Assembly (NCBI GenBank): GCA_022592435.1
Contig: JABYQS010000691.1
Span: 1-15,350 of the forward strand
From: Cerioporus squamosus
Taxonomy: Eukaryota > Basidiomycota > Agaricomycetes > Polyporales > Polyporaceae
Reading direction: 5' to 3'
Length of the DNA: 15,350 nt
The position numbers and the translations under genes are program-made. Below are positions 1-9,620 of this stretch, piece by piece. The first letter of the stretch is position 1. Each line of letters begins with the position of its first letter. Below the pieces are notes generated by a model. The model did no database searches. It had not been told where the DNA came from and saw nothing but the letters and a program-made list of their open reading frames with translations.

Positions 1-785
1 AATCGCTCGTTTGAACCGCGCGACCACCGAGTCATGTGAAGAAGTCCGGTATCGCGAATGAACGTCCTATCCGCATGTTAGGGATGAGAGACCGGTGAGT
101 GGCCTGGACGGGAGGGGACGTACCATGGTCATGCTGTACAGCTGCCGGAGAGACTCATGGTCTTGAGCATGATGACCACAGTCCGCCGCCCTCAACGGTT
201 TCTATTGTCCGTGCGAGAAGGTTGGGCGTGATCGCCTCGAAGTCCTGAAGTACGCCACATGCCGACGTCTGACCCAGGATCTTATGAGACTCCTTGTAGT
301 AGCTGGAAGACCCGAGCGACAGCGTCAGATACCACAGCATGAAAGGGGATGAGATGCATAGAGCACGCACGTATAGCGGATGTCCGTGACAGTAATGAGA
401 TCTCGAAGGGGTCCTGCTCGTTAGGTTCACGGGTTTCCCCTCTTCACCTCCCTCTTGATCTTTGCTTCGCGCTTCTTACGGTGCCTGTGAAGTCTCGCAG
501 AAGAGCGGCAGACACAACCCGTGGTGACGTACGTTGTGAACCCAAGGTCCTTCTTGTAGGCACCATAGTACGGATGGACGAGCAGACACTCTTGCTTGCG
601 AGAGCAAGAAGTGCAAGTTGACGATCTGTACACAAGTCAGTCCATAGGGCCATAGGTATGGCATTCGCGCGGATGCGTACCTGGTCCCTCCCCTTGTCTC
701 CGACGAGCACTATGAACGAGCGATGGTTCTTCTTGACATTGTTATTGATGAGGATAGGAATGCGTGGGTCGAGTTGCTTGCGCAT
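1..785 (-). CDS. KRE33: RNA cytidine acetyltransferase (Kre33/NAT10), N-terminal part, frame-broken
   Basis: This family makes N4-acetylcytidine in 18S rRNA and tRNA in the nucleolus, using an ATPase module and a GNAT acetyltransferase. Only the first exons of a gene for a protein of about 1,050 residues are present; it runs off the left edge. The start at 783-785 opens with MRKQLDPRI and reaches VGDKGRDQ. Later family blocks are SARPSVLWC, the RHRKKREAKIKREVKRG block, YYKESHKILGQT, and DFEAITPNLLARTIETVEGG. My exons are 785-681, 625-533, 484-371, 302-124 and 66-1, with good GT...AG borders and introns of 48-67 nt. These blocks lie in different frames: single-base indels are needed near 559, 430-440, 398-402, 264, 255, 180, 155 and 12. 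Amino-acid identity and splice sites are otherwise well kept, so I favour sequence error over a true pseudogene. Identity is firm; the frame state is uncertain. Confidence 0.9.
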
Positions 786-1257
786 TGCGAGTGTGCGTAC
801 GAGACTCGAGAGCGGTTACAAAACAGATACAGCAGAAACAGACCCCAGAACCGAAGAAAGAAGGAAGAGAGATGAGCGGACGTGCTGCACCAGACCGCGC
901 GCACAGTTTCGTGAAGTCCTACAAACAGACGCTCAGAAAGTTTCGGGACAGACACGTGCTCCGATCATCCTCTTATGAAGCGCCCGTGTATGCAAAGACG
1001 TCGTCCGAAAACATCTCGGTCGCCATATAGGGAAAGTGTATGCCATACATGGTAATTTTCAGTGTACAACGTTACAAACAGCTCTGGCACATGCAAATTG
1101 GCAGCGTATGGGAAGTATACAAATGCCCAAGTGGGCTACAAGCAGTTAGAGGACGAGCCGCAAGGTCGGTACTGTAACGGCGGCGGAGAGCTATGGTCGG
1201 AGAGAGCGCCCGCGAGCGCTTGGCATGGCTTTCCCAGCTCAAACTTACTACTTACTC

Positions 1258-1265
1258 TATATAAA
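1258..1265 (+). promoter_or_regulatory. Orphan TATA box (TATATAAA)
   Basis: The sequence TATATAAA followed by G is a textbook TATA box on the plus strand. No plus-strand protein gene follows: the next feature to the right is the 3' end of the minus-strand thiolase. It could drive a non-coding transcript, or it may be a chance match. The reverse strand also reads TATATA, but the KRE33 start is about 470 nt away, which is far for a fungal core promoter. Confidence 0.35.
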
Positions 1266-1436
1266 GCAGTAGCGTCCGACAAAGCGGCGGAGTGGCCTCG
1301 AACTGAGGCGATGGCAGGGTCAGGTAAAGCGGAGCGTAACGACTGCAAGCACACGGCGGCTTGCAAGAAATGGCAGCGGACGAGAGCCTGAGTACCGCCC
1401 GAGCCTGCGCGCCATCACACAACCACTCAGCAGCTC

Positions 1437-1461
1437 GAGCTCAAAGTCGATGTTTGAGCTC
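1437..1461. repeat. Perfect 9-bp inverted repeat with 7-nt loop
   Basis: GAGCTCAAA at 1437-1445 pairs perfectly with TTTGAGCTC at 1453-1461 around the loop GTCGATG. It lies in gene-free DNA about 245 nt beyond the thiolase stop codon. It could be a transcript hairpin, a terminator-proximal structure or a protein-binding dyad. No function can be assigned. Confidence 0.7.
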
Positions 1462-1705
1462 AGTGTCGGCGGTCGCAGACTCGAGAGACGGAGACGGCAG
1501 CAATCGAGGGCGGGCGGAGCCCGTCCGAGTGTGCTGCTGTCCTCTATTTCCGTGACAAGGGCACGGGAAGCTGCTAGTACTTAATTGAGTGTGTCACACC
1601 CATACATTCACAGCTGGCTACGTTTCGCCAGCTTCCTCAATGAGATGCGCGGGACATAATCATATAGATTGTCACTACATGAGGTGTAGATCTAGCAGCA
1701 GTCGG

Positions 1706-3450
1706 CTATCGAAGAGCCTCGTTCACGAAGATGGCAGCACCACCCATCCCACTTCCAATGCACATGCTGGTGCAGAGCAACGGGGCGTTTCGACGTTTCA
1801 GCTCTGCCAGACCAGTAACAACCTGGCGAGCTCCAGCTGCAAAGCAAGCTTGTCAGACGAAAGGTAATGCGCGGTCGTTCTGACCAGTACTCACTCATGC
1901 CAAGCGGATGCGTCAGGGCAATCGAACCGCCGCTGGGCAAGACGGTTAGCAATCTCCCACTTACCAATGAAGCGAAGGGACTCACTTCGGGTTGATCTCC
2001 TCCATCGGGACTTGCAACTGCTCGACGCAGTATGCAAATTGGGAAGCAAATGCTTCGTTGATCTGCCCACAGAATGTAGTGAGTCTACGTTCAGCATGCA
2101 GGGCATCACACTTCGCACCTCCCACACATCAATGTCTTCCTTCGCCAAGCCCGTCATAGCAAGCACCTTCGGAATAGCAGCCACAGGGGAGATACCCATA
2201 TAGCGCGGCTCCACACCTATCCGTGCAAGTCTCTCTGAGCTCAGCGTTCTCAAATAAGAGTCTGGTTTTTGAAACGTACCGACGAACGCGCTAGCAACGT
2301 ACTTGCCAATGATGTCCCAGCCCTCCTTGTCGGCGCGTGAACGGGTCGTGAGGATAGCTAGCGCCGCACCATCACCAACGCCGCTGGAGTTGCCCGCGGT
2401 CGAAGCACCGTCCTCGAGGAAAACAGGCTTGAGCTTCGCCAACGACTCCAGAGTCACCCCAGGGCGGACTGTGTCGTCTACTGAGATCACTGCCCCTCGG
2501 ATCTCGACAGGAAGTATCTCCTCCGCGAAGATACCGGACTGAACTGACTGCATAGGAACGTTAGATGGCCTAGTAACGTGGCATGTGCGTACACTGCTCA
2601 TACCTTAGCAGCGCGGGTATGGGAGATTAGGGCATACTCGTCCTGCTTCTCGCGCGAGACGTTGTATGCCCTCGCAACCATCTCCGAGGTCCACCCCATG
2701 GGCTGCAACATAGAACTCGGCAAGACAATCATTGGGGCAGGAAGCAATGAGGACGAACCTGCACGCAATCATGGGATTGGGCGTGTTGCGCGATTGCCGG
2801 AACGACCTCAGGTGTGGGACGCGGACTATGCGGTGGAGTACTCAGTGACTACAAGTCAAATGATTCCGGGCAATAGAGCTCACTTGAGCGACATGCTTTC
2901 CACGCCGACGGCCATACCCAGCTCGATCTGCTGATTCCTGATGGCGTTGGCTATGTTGACGATCGACTGTAGTCCAGAAGAGCAGAGCCGGTTCACGGTG
3001 CTGATGGGGACTTCTACCGGCACGCCAGCAGCTATGGCTGCCGCTCGGGAGACATACAACGGGGACGGGGGATGACAAGTTCCTGAATATTTAACGTCAG
3101 GATGGGTTCCCGTAGACAATGCTTGGAGCACAACCTACCAACGCAAATGTCCTCGAGCAACGCCGGGTTCAGCTTGGTCCTCTCGAAGGTTGCCTAAGCC
3201 CGACATCTGTACCTCACTGGCTGCAGTATTTCTGGGAAACCCGCACCTTGAACAGGGCATGGAGCAGTTCATCCACCGGGACATCCTTCAGTTGCCCTTT
3301 CTTTGCCCGTCCGAGAGCTGTCCGTTTCGCGAAGGTAATGACGACGTCGTCGGGCCGTTTGGTCAGAACCTCGGCACGTCCCTTGACCTGAGTGGCGAAA
3401 GCACGGCTCAGTGGACGACCAGCGCGTCGAGCAGTGAGCCGGGAGAGCAT
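1706..3450 (-). CDS. 3-ketoacyl-CoA thiolase (acetyl-CoA C-acyltransferase)
   Basis: This enzyme performs the last step of fatty-acid beta-oxidation: it cleaves 3-ketoacyl-CoA with CoA to give acetyl-CoA and a shortened acyl-CoA. Ten exons: 3450-3247, 3193-3139, 3082-2884, 2825-2765, 2702-2604, 2547-2280, 2216-2119, 2062-1986, 1932-1895 and 1836-1706. They give 409 residues, a normal length, with no frame break. Visible hallmarks are the nucleophile Cys120 in NRLCSSGLQ, GVESMS, PMGWTSEMVA, STAGNSSGVGDGAA, INEAFA, His362 in LTHPLGMTGARQ and Cys392 in SMCIGSGMG. All three catalytic residues are present. The start follows CGCC and opens a basic, Ser/Arg/Ala-rich leader (MLSRLTARRAGRPLSRAFA) that looks like a mitochondrial presequence. 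I see no PTS2 match and no C-terminal SKL (it ends NEALR), so a mitochondrial site is inferred; a peroxisomal one is not excluded. It is divergent from the PL4 gene. Confidence 0.95.
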
Positions 3451-4325
3451 GGCGGATGACAGAGGTCGAGAAGAGAGAAAGGCGTAAGCATAGCTCGGGT
3501 GTGGATGGGCTGTAAAGGCATTGCTGAATACTGGTCGTGCTTCCCCACACTGGCCTGGCGGTGGCCCGACGCCCGCCGTCGCTCGCGCTGGGAGATCCCG
3601 TACCCGATCCGCATGACACGCACACCTGACCTCCGTGCCAGACGCGTCTCTTCCTTCCGACCATGTCCTCCTCCTCGCCCTTCTGCACGCACCCATTCCT
3701 TGCTTGTGCTCGTTACTAGTGCCCTGTTACGGCTGCACTATAGAGGAGGTTGCGGCTACCTGGGAAGGAGGCATGAGTCTGGTTGGTTCTTCGCACAACA
3801 GGCCTCCGCACATAAAGCATGCTGACGGGTACCTCTGTTCTAGTGCTGGCATGCACCCTGGCATAGTATAAATACCCTTGGCTCTCGAGTCGACAGACAT
3901 TTGGCATGATCTCGAGCTTTCCGCATATGGCCCATGCCCCGCTTGCAATGCCGGCATCACCGGCGAAATCAGCACTTCAGGACTTATCTCTTCTGGACAC
4001 GACTTCCAGAAGTTCCGCCATGGCTCATCCAAGCGACCTCGCTCGCAATCCTCGCGATACATCTTTTGAGTTCATGATCTTACGAGGTTTTACATTCATA
4101 GCGCTGCGGGTCGTGCTGCCCGAGGTACGGGCCGCCTGAATCAGTGAATGCATGCTGCTTCAGGTACATCGACGCTCCGTTTGGATCCTGCGAGTAGCAC
4201 GGAGACCTCGTGCATGGTGGTTGCGACGGATGACGCGACCACGTAGACGGGTATAACTGATATGCGAGGACGAGCAACTTTCCGGTGGCACCAGGCAAAG
4301 TGTCATCTCGAGTCTTGCCCTCCCA
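3451..4325. promoter_or_regulatory. Divergent promoter region between thiolase and PL4 lyase
   Basis: This 875-nt gap lies between two divergent start codons (3450 minus, 4326 plus), so it must carry both promoters. A plus TATAAATA-type box lies at 3867-3873, far (about 450 nt) from the PL4 start, and a weaker TATAA lies at 4252-4256. One CCCCGC (reverse GCGGGG) at 3937-3942 fits the CreA/Mig1 consensus SYGGRG, but a single site is weak evidence. The open frame 3906-4139 (77 codons) begins soon after the 3867 TATA box; it has no recognisable domain and I do not call it a gene. Confidence 0.5.
4252..4256 (+). promoter_or_regulatory. Probable TATA element of the PL4 gene
   Basis: TATAA lies about 70 nt before the PL4 start codon, a usual distance in fungi. 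It is short and could be chance. Confidence 0.35.
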
Positions 4326-7300
4326 ATGGCGCCGCCTACCGTCCTTCGCGCAGTTGTTCTAGGGCTCTTGCTCGCTGCTGCGAACGCCGTGACAGTCAAT
4401 GAGACTTCGGCGTTATACACCTTTGCCAACGATCGTATCTCATTCAACGTCCTGAAGACGAACGGCTACATCCAGAATCTCCTCTTCGAAGGCATCTCGG
4501 TCCTCGGAGCACTTTCGGGCAACGCTGGTCAACTATACACAGGTCAGTCTGACGAGGCGACACCCCAGATAGCCATGCTGAACATTCATTTGCCCAGACT
4601 TCCCCTCGAACGCCTTTGCTTTGACAGTCAATCCTGCCCATCAGATTGTACAAGGCAGCGACTACGCGGGCATCATTGTCACCGACAATGACACTTCTAC
4701 TGGGTCTTTGTGAGTTTGGTCGCCTTGTGTACTGCGGCAACAGCTCTGATGCGCTGGTGTTAGGATACAGCGGGCCTGGTTCCTGCGTGACGGCGAAACG
4801 GGACTCCACTCCTTTGTCCGTCTAGCATACCACAACTCTACCGGACCCTCGAAAGGCGCCTTGGGCGAAGTCAGGACAATGTTTCGGCCAAACGGCGGCC
4901 CATGGACAACTCTGGTCACAAACGCGGAGCAATGGGTGCGACATCTCATAGCTCATCTGTGCGGTGCCGCTTACTATATCGCTTGTCTAGGCACCCATTC
5001 CTGGTGCTGAAGCCATCGCTAACCAGGTTCAAGTGCAGGATGCGTGAGTAGCCCAAATTCTCCGTCGGGGTATTTCAGGCTTACCTCTCTATGCAGCACC
5101 TGGTATCTCGGTTCGACGCCAGAAGATGCATACGTTCAACAGGTGCGTTTTCAATTATGTCGCATCGCTGACAACGCTGACAATCCGCATAGGAATCGGA
5201 CTACTGGACCAAGGTATACGCATTTTCTTTAGTGACGATACCATTTCCGACGCGTACATCAGTATACTTTTGCGGACAACCAAACGAACAAAGCACACGG
5301 CTTGGTCGGCCAGAGCTCGGACGGGACCCCCATTGGCGCATGGTGGGTAGTGAACCAGAAAGATACCTTCTTCGGCGGGCCTGTACGTGGACTCGTGTCG
5401 CCTTGTTCTCTTTGCACCGTAATGATGGCAGGCCAGTATCATGTCGATCTCATGGTGGACGGCATCATCTAGTAGGTCACTTGCTATACGTCTGCTGCCA
5501 TGCCACTTATTCAGGTCTACCAGCAACAAGCAATCCACTAGGTTTGTGATGTCTTACACCTGCTTGATCGCTCTGCTTCTGATCACCTCGTTGTACCAGC
5601 CATGGCGGTGCTACGTATGTCCCGCATTCATCAGAAAGTCGTCAATTGGCTAACTCGAGTCGCTCCCAGCTCGCCCAACATCACGGATGGGTTCGATAGG
5701 ACCTTTGGTCCTCAGGTCAGTGGAGCGAGGGCTCAGTGGGCCTGTAAACGATGCTAACGACTTGCAGTTCTTGTATTTGAACCGAGGACAAGGCGCAACG
5801 TGTGTACACCTTTGACGCTCCTGCGACTATGTACAGTACCAATAACTGACTTCCGGCGATTTGAAGGTTGCAAAGTCTTCTAGCGGACGCAGAACAGTAT
5901 GCTGACCCAGCATGGAACGCACGGTTCTACGACGAGATCGCTCCTCACGTATGTATACGTCGGAGCCTACCCACCTCACAAACTCCGGGACGAGATTTTG
6001 ATCTTTCTCCTTCTACGACAGGTTGTCGGATATGTCCCCACTGCATCACGCGGTTCCTTTGCCGCCGAAGTCAAGCTGCCACAAGGGGCTAAAGATGTCA
6101 TAGCGATCTTGAGTGCGAATGGTGTGCACTTCCAGGCACGGAGCTTTCACCTCCATGTAGTCACTGGTCACTGAGAGATGTTTCGTTACAGGACAGTCCG
6201 GTCGACCCCAGTGCATACCAATACTGGGCTGATGTGCGCAACGGAGTCGCGAACATTGACAGAGTGAAGGCGGGCACGTATCGCCTGACAATCTCAGCCA
6301 GTGGTTGGTGCTGCCCGCTTTCCGTGTCTAACCGCGACCGTTGACACCTGGCATGCTCCCGTACAGGTATCTTCGGCGACTACGTGCAAGACAACGTCGT
6401 GGTGAAGGCAGGGAAGCTGACACGCGTGGAGACCACCTGGGTGCCGGAGTCAGCTGGTACGGAGCTCTGGCGTATCGGTGTTCCAGACAAGAGCGCAGGT
6501 GAGGCATGAACTGTAGCACTTCTGGATGTATGACTAAATTGCGCCCAGGCGAATTCAAGAACGGGCTGGAGCGCGATACAACCCATCCCAGACAGCCTTC
6601 CAGTGAGCACTACAGAGAGTGCTGACCGGATGCTCAGCTTACGATAACACGGACAGAATACAGAATCTACTGGGGCGCATGGGACTTCCCGAACGAGTTC
6701 CCGGGAGGTGTCAACTTCACCATTGGCAAAAGCGTGGAGAGCCGTGACTGGGTATGCCCGACTTGACTGCCTTCGTCTCGTCGGCGACCGTACTCATTGT
6801 CGCACGCGCAGAACTACGTTCACTGGTCCCAGTATGGTCCTACGTATACCAGGAACGACACGGTGACTGGTAGGCCACCCGATCGTAACTGTTCTATGAA
6901 CTCACTAACATCGCTTGTCGTACCTTACAGATATCAACCGATGGACCATCAACTTCTCCCTTGACCACAAGACAGCGAAGAAGCTCACCGAGAAGTCTAC
7001 CGCGACCTTTACGATCCAACTTGCAGCGGCCAAGACTACCGCTGGCAACACGGACGCCAACCAGGGAGCCTGGCCCAGCTTCCCGGTAAGAATCTGGCTG
7101 CATGTCTATGTGCTCCTTTGCTTATCGTCGACCAGATCAATACCTACGTGAACGACCAAGCCGACCCGCTCGTCTGGACCATCCAGCCGTATGAGAGCAG
7201 CAGCTGCGGAGAACGGTCTGGTGAGTTCTCCAGCCATCAGTCTGGGAGATCGTGAGTTGACGATCGCTTGCTACACAGCTATCTCTTGCCACCTGCTCTC

Positions 7301-7543
7301 AAACAAGTTCCAGTTCCCCGGAACGTGGCTGAAGGAAGGAGACAACAGCTTCGTTGTGCGTCGCCGACGGCCGTCCCCGACTATTCATGATGATGCACGT
7401 TGGCTGACCACAGTACGCATATTTCCAGCTCGAGTTGCCCCATGCTGCGGCAGTGGTATGTCCCTCATGATATCCGCTCGATAGTCGACTGACAGTATCA
7501 CTAGTACGTCCAGTACGACGCCCTTAGGTTGGAACACCAGTGA
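4326..7543 (+). CDS. Rhamnogalacturonan lyase, polysaccharide lyase family 4, secreted
   Basis: PL4 enzymes cut the rhamnose-galacturonic acid backbone of pectin rhamnogalacturonan I by beta-elimination outside the cell. The start has a hydrophobic signal peptide (MAPPTVLRAVVLGLLLAAA). Family blocks include NGYIQNLLFEGISVLG, VVNQKDTFFGGP, VDLMVDGIIYN, TDGFDRTFGPQFLYLNRG, then VVGYVPTASRGSF (about 324, fibronectin-like domain II) and ELWRIGVPDKS (about 430, carbohydrate-binding domain III). It ends YVQYDALRLEHQ. The product is 638 residues, close to the longer fungal RglB type. Exons: 4326-4542, 4598-4709, 4764-4935, 4991-5043, 5097-5142, 5193-5213, 5263-5382, 5437-5471, 5524-5541, 5600-5614, 5670-5715, 5768-5799, 5867-5948, 6022-6135, 6192-6303, 6367-6498, 6549-6602, 6657-6751, 6812-6869, 6931-7085, 7136-7220, 7279-7355, 7429-7455, 7505-7543. 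All phases join. Intron 6136-6191 has a GC donor; exons of 15, 18 and 21 nt occur. I did not assign catalytic residues. Confidence 0.93.
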
Positions 7544-7889
7544 TGCACAATACTCAGTAATGTCGACAACGATCACGTTTCATGCTTGATTCAGTGTCAG
7601 CCACCAAGGGAGATCGCACTTGACATAGAAGTAGTCAATACTACACTATACTCTTCGAGATATGACTAAGTACGCGGGAATACGTCGACGAGTCTTGCGG
7701 CTTGCCAACCAATGCCAGGCGCCAAGGACTTAGCATGGACAACGCGGAACACTTGCATATGTACATCGCACAAGTCTCCGCGCCGCCCAAATGAAGAAGT
7801 ACAGTTGCATTCAGATGAACCGTCCACGGCACGCAACTTGAGGACCTAATGGACCTTTGGGAAAAAAAACCGTCACCAAAAGAAACGAG
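7544..7889. other. Convergent 3' region
   Basis: The PL4 gene ends at 7543 and the CPL1-like gene ends at 7890 on the other strand, so this 346-nt gap holds both 3' UTRs. An A8 run lies at 7862-7869. I see no gene or clear polyadenylation signal in it. Confidence 0.6.
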
Positions 7890-9620
7890 CTATGTTATGA
7901 ATGAGTGTGCTTGAACGAATGGACGACTAGTAGACAGTCTGTACAAGCGAAGTCTGCGAATACACGAAGCCCTGCGGTGCACCTTGTCCCCTCGTCGTGT
8001 GAATGATTCCCTAGAAGCCGTCGCGAGTCTGCAACCTGAGCGATTGCACACAACGCTGCCGTCTGTCGAAACGGCATAACCAGAAGTGCACCGTTCTGGG
8101 CACCCGCATGAGTAAGCAAATAGCTATATATCAGATGCACGAAGAGACACTCACCAATTACGCAGGATCCCCTCTGGCACGTCACTGAGTCGACGTATGG
8201 AATGGCGCTGCAGTCCCGGCCACCGTTTGCCGTCTTCTCACCGAACGGCGAGTCGTTCGCAACACAGCCGCCGCAGCTTTCGAGGTCCTTTTGGACCTCA
8301 ACACACTCGTACGCCTTCAAGTAGCCACGTCCCGAGTACGTGTAGCCGTATACAGGACAGCTACGCTGGGTGCCTGGGCAAGTAGTGGCACGCGGGCCAC
8401 GGCGCCGCAAAGGAGCTGCTATCTGAGACGGACCGACGCCTCCGGTGTTCGCTATAGCGGAAACGCGTGTCAATATGTGCACAACAAGAGGTGTAAGAAA
8501 GCGTCACGTACGACAGGTGTTTCCGGCCATCTCGCAAGTGTTCGCACCGCCCGTCAGCGAAGGCTGGCACTGTTCGGAGGACGACGCGCCGACTGGGGAA
8601 TACGAGCCGCCTGAACACCTTGTACACTCTCCAGAGCCATCGGATTCCTATAGCACACATGGGGTCAACTCTGGTATCGGTCCTTGAAATGCGGCTCAGT
8701 ACCCACAGTGTAGAATCCAGAGCAGCTGCACCGATGAAACATAGTCAGTTCGCTCCTAAAGAATGTACTGTGAGAAAGACGCACCAGGAACAGCAAGATG
8801 TCGCTCCCTCCACACTCGAGAATGTGCCGGCGGGGCACGAGATGCACCTGCTCGAGCCGGGAACGGAGTTGTAGGATCCCGAGGGGCATGGAGTGTACGT
8901 GGCCGATCCCGAACTGCAAGAGGTACCCGCCGGACATAAGGTGCATGACGCAGCATTGCCGGAGCTGAATGTTCCCGCCGGACACAGGGTGCAGTATCCA
9001 CCGCCTCCCGTACTGAACGATCCAGCCGGGCACGGCATGCATTGAGATCTAGTGAGCGAGTTGGCGAAGGTCCCGGCAGGGCATGCGATGCACGAGTCGG
9101 CCCCGGGAGTGCTGATGGTTCCAACGGGGCAGGGAATGCAGGATGAGCTTCCTTCGACGTCGGCATATGTTCCAACTGGGCACACCGTACAGGACGCCGC
9201 GTTCCCAGTGCTAAATGAGCCCGCGGAACAGGGCGTACAGATGCTCGCGCCCTCCGAGCTGTACGTTCCCGCAGGACACGCGAGACAATCGCCCTCGGTG
9301 GAATCGAAGAATGTGCCGGATGAACACGACGCGAGCACATGACACGAGACAGAGCCGGGGGAGCTGGTGGTACCGCTAGGGCAGGCGATACAAGATGAGG
9401 AGCCTTCCAAGCTGTACGTCCCCCCGGGGCAGGTACTGCAAGAGCTACTGCTCGGGCCAGAATATGTCCCACCTGGGCAGGAGTCGCACGGCTCGTAACC
9501 GTGGCTTGAGTATGTTCCGGGCCTACACGTAGGGATTGCGCCGTCTACGACTTGAATGAGCAGGACTGCCGCCGCGAAGAGTCCGGCAAAAGCCACGGTG
9601 CGGAAACCTGGGAAGCCCAT
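7890..9620 (-). CDS. Secreted cysteine-repeat protein with C-terminal CPL1-like domain
   Basis: The 485-residue product is built from exons 9620-8785, 8725-8707, 8647-8512, 8415-8155 and 8095-7890, all in phase. Residues 1-27 form a signal peptide. Residues about 32-278 hold 15 tandem units of roughly 16 residues of the form CPxGTxSxxGxxSCxx, like the GCC2/GCC3 or ephrin-receptor-like cysteine repeats. A short spacer follows, then from about 344 a domain with SCPVYGYTYSG, YECVEVQKDLESCGGC, GRDCSAIPYVDSVTCQRGSC and ERCTSGYAVSTDGSVVC. That pattern matches the CPL1-like domain of fungal secreted proteins, named after Cpl1 of Cryptococcus. Role: extracellular or cell-wall, otherwise unknown. The last 50 residues are basic and lack cysteines, so the last exon may be mis-modelled. 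The start is fixed by the signal peptide; a TATAAA lies about 70 nt upstream. Confidence 0.85.
8785..9527 (-). repeat. Fifteen tandem cysteine repeats in coding sequence
   Basis: The coding strand carries 15 units of about 48 nt, each encoding a CPxGTxSxxGxxSC-type motif. The units differ at DNA level, so the array is old rather than freshly expanded. Units 7 and 12 share GNAASCT and may come from a later internal duplication. Unit 13 (CPAGTSCSSGSATYTP) has lost its usual second cysteine but has an extra one near its start. Confidence 0.85.

Larger units (their letters stand above)
786..1705. other. Gene-free region between KRE33 start and thiolase stop
   Basis: This 920-nt stretch should hold the KRE33 promoter and 5' UTR (right of 785) and the thiolase 3' UTR (left of 1706), as both flanking genes are on the minus strand. 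Short open frames exist (for example plus 1361-1555) but none has a recognisable domain or a convincing intron pattern. A plus-oriented TATA box at 1258-1265 and two perfect hairpins (1295-1309 and 1437-1461) lie in it and are listed separately. I see no tRNA, rRNA or mobile element. Confidence 0.6.

Noticed and set aside
2765..2883. Apparent frame break with stops in the thiolase after GVESMSL
   Set aside because: Using the acceptor ending at 2826 instead of the nearer one at 2841 gives an open exon 2825-2765 with the correct phases on both sides, so no break exists.
3214..3696. N-terminally extended thiolase start at 3696
   Set aside because: The extra residues are Arg/Gly/Ser-rich and family-unlike, while the ATG at 3450 has a good context and opens a presequence-like leader.
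9052..9342. Plus-strand open frame of 96 codons opposite the cysteine repeats
   Set aside because: It is the antisense of the repeat array; its open state follows from the regular codon pattern on the other strand.
8756..9472. Long minus-strand frame of 238 codons inside the cysteine-repeat gene
   Set aside because: It is a frame shadow of the repeat-coding exon: it is Arg/Ala/Pro-rich, has no signal peptide, and mirrors the 48-nt repeat period.
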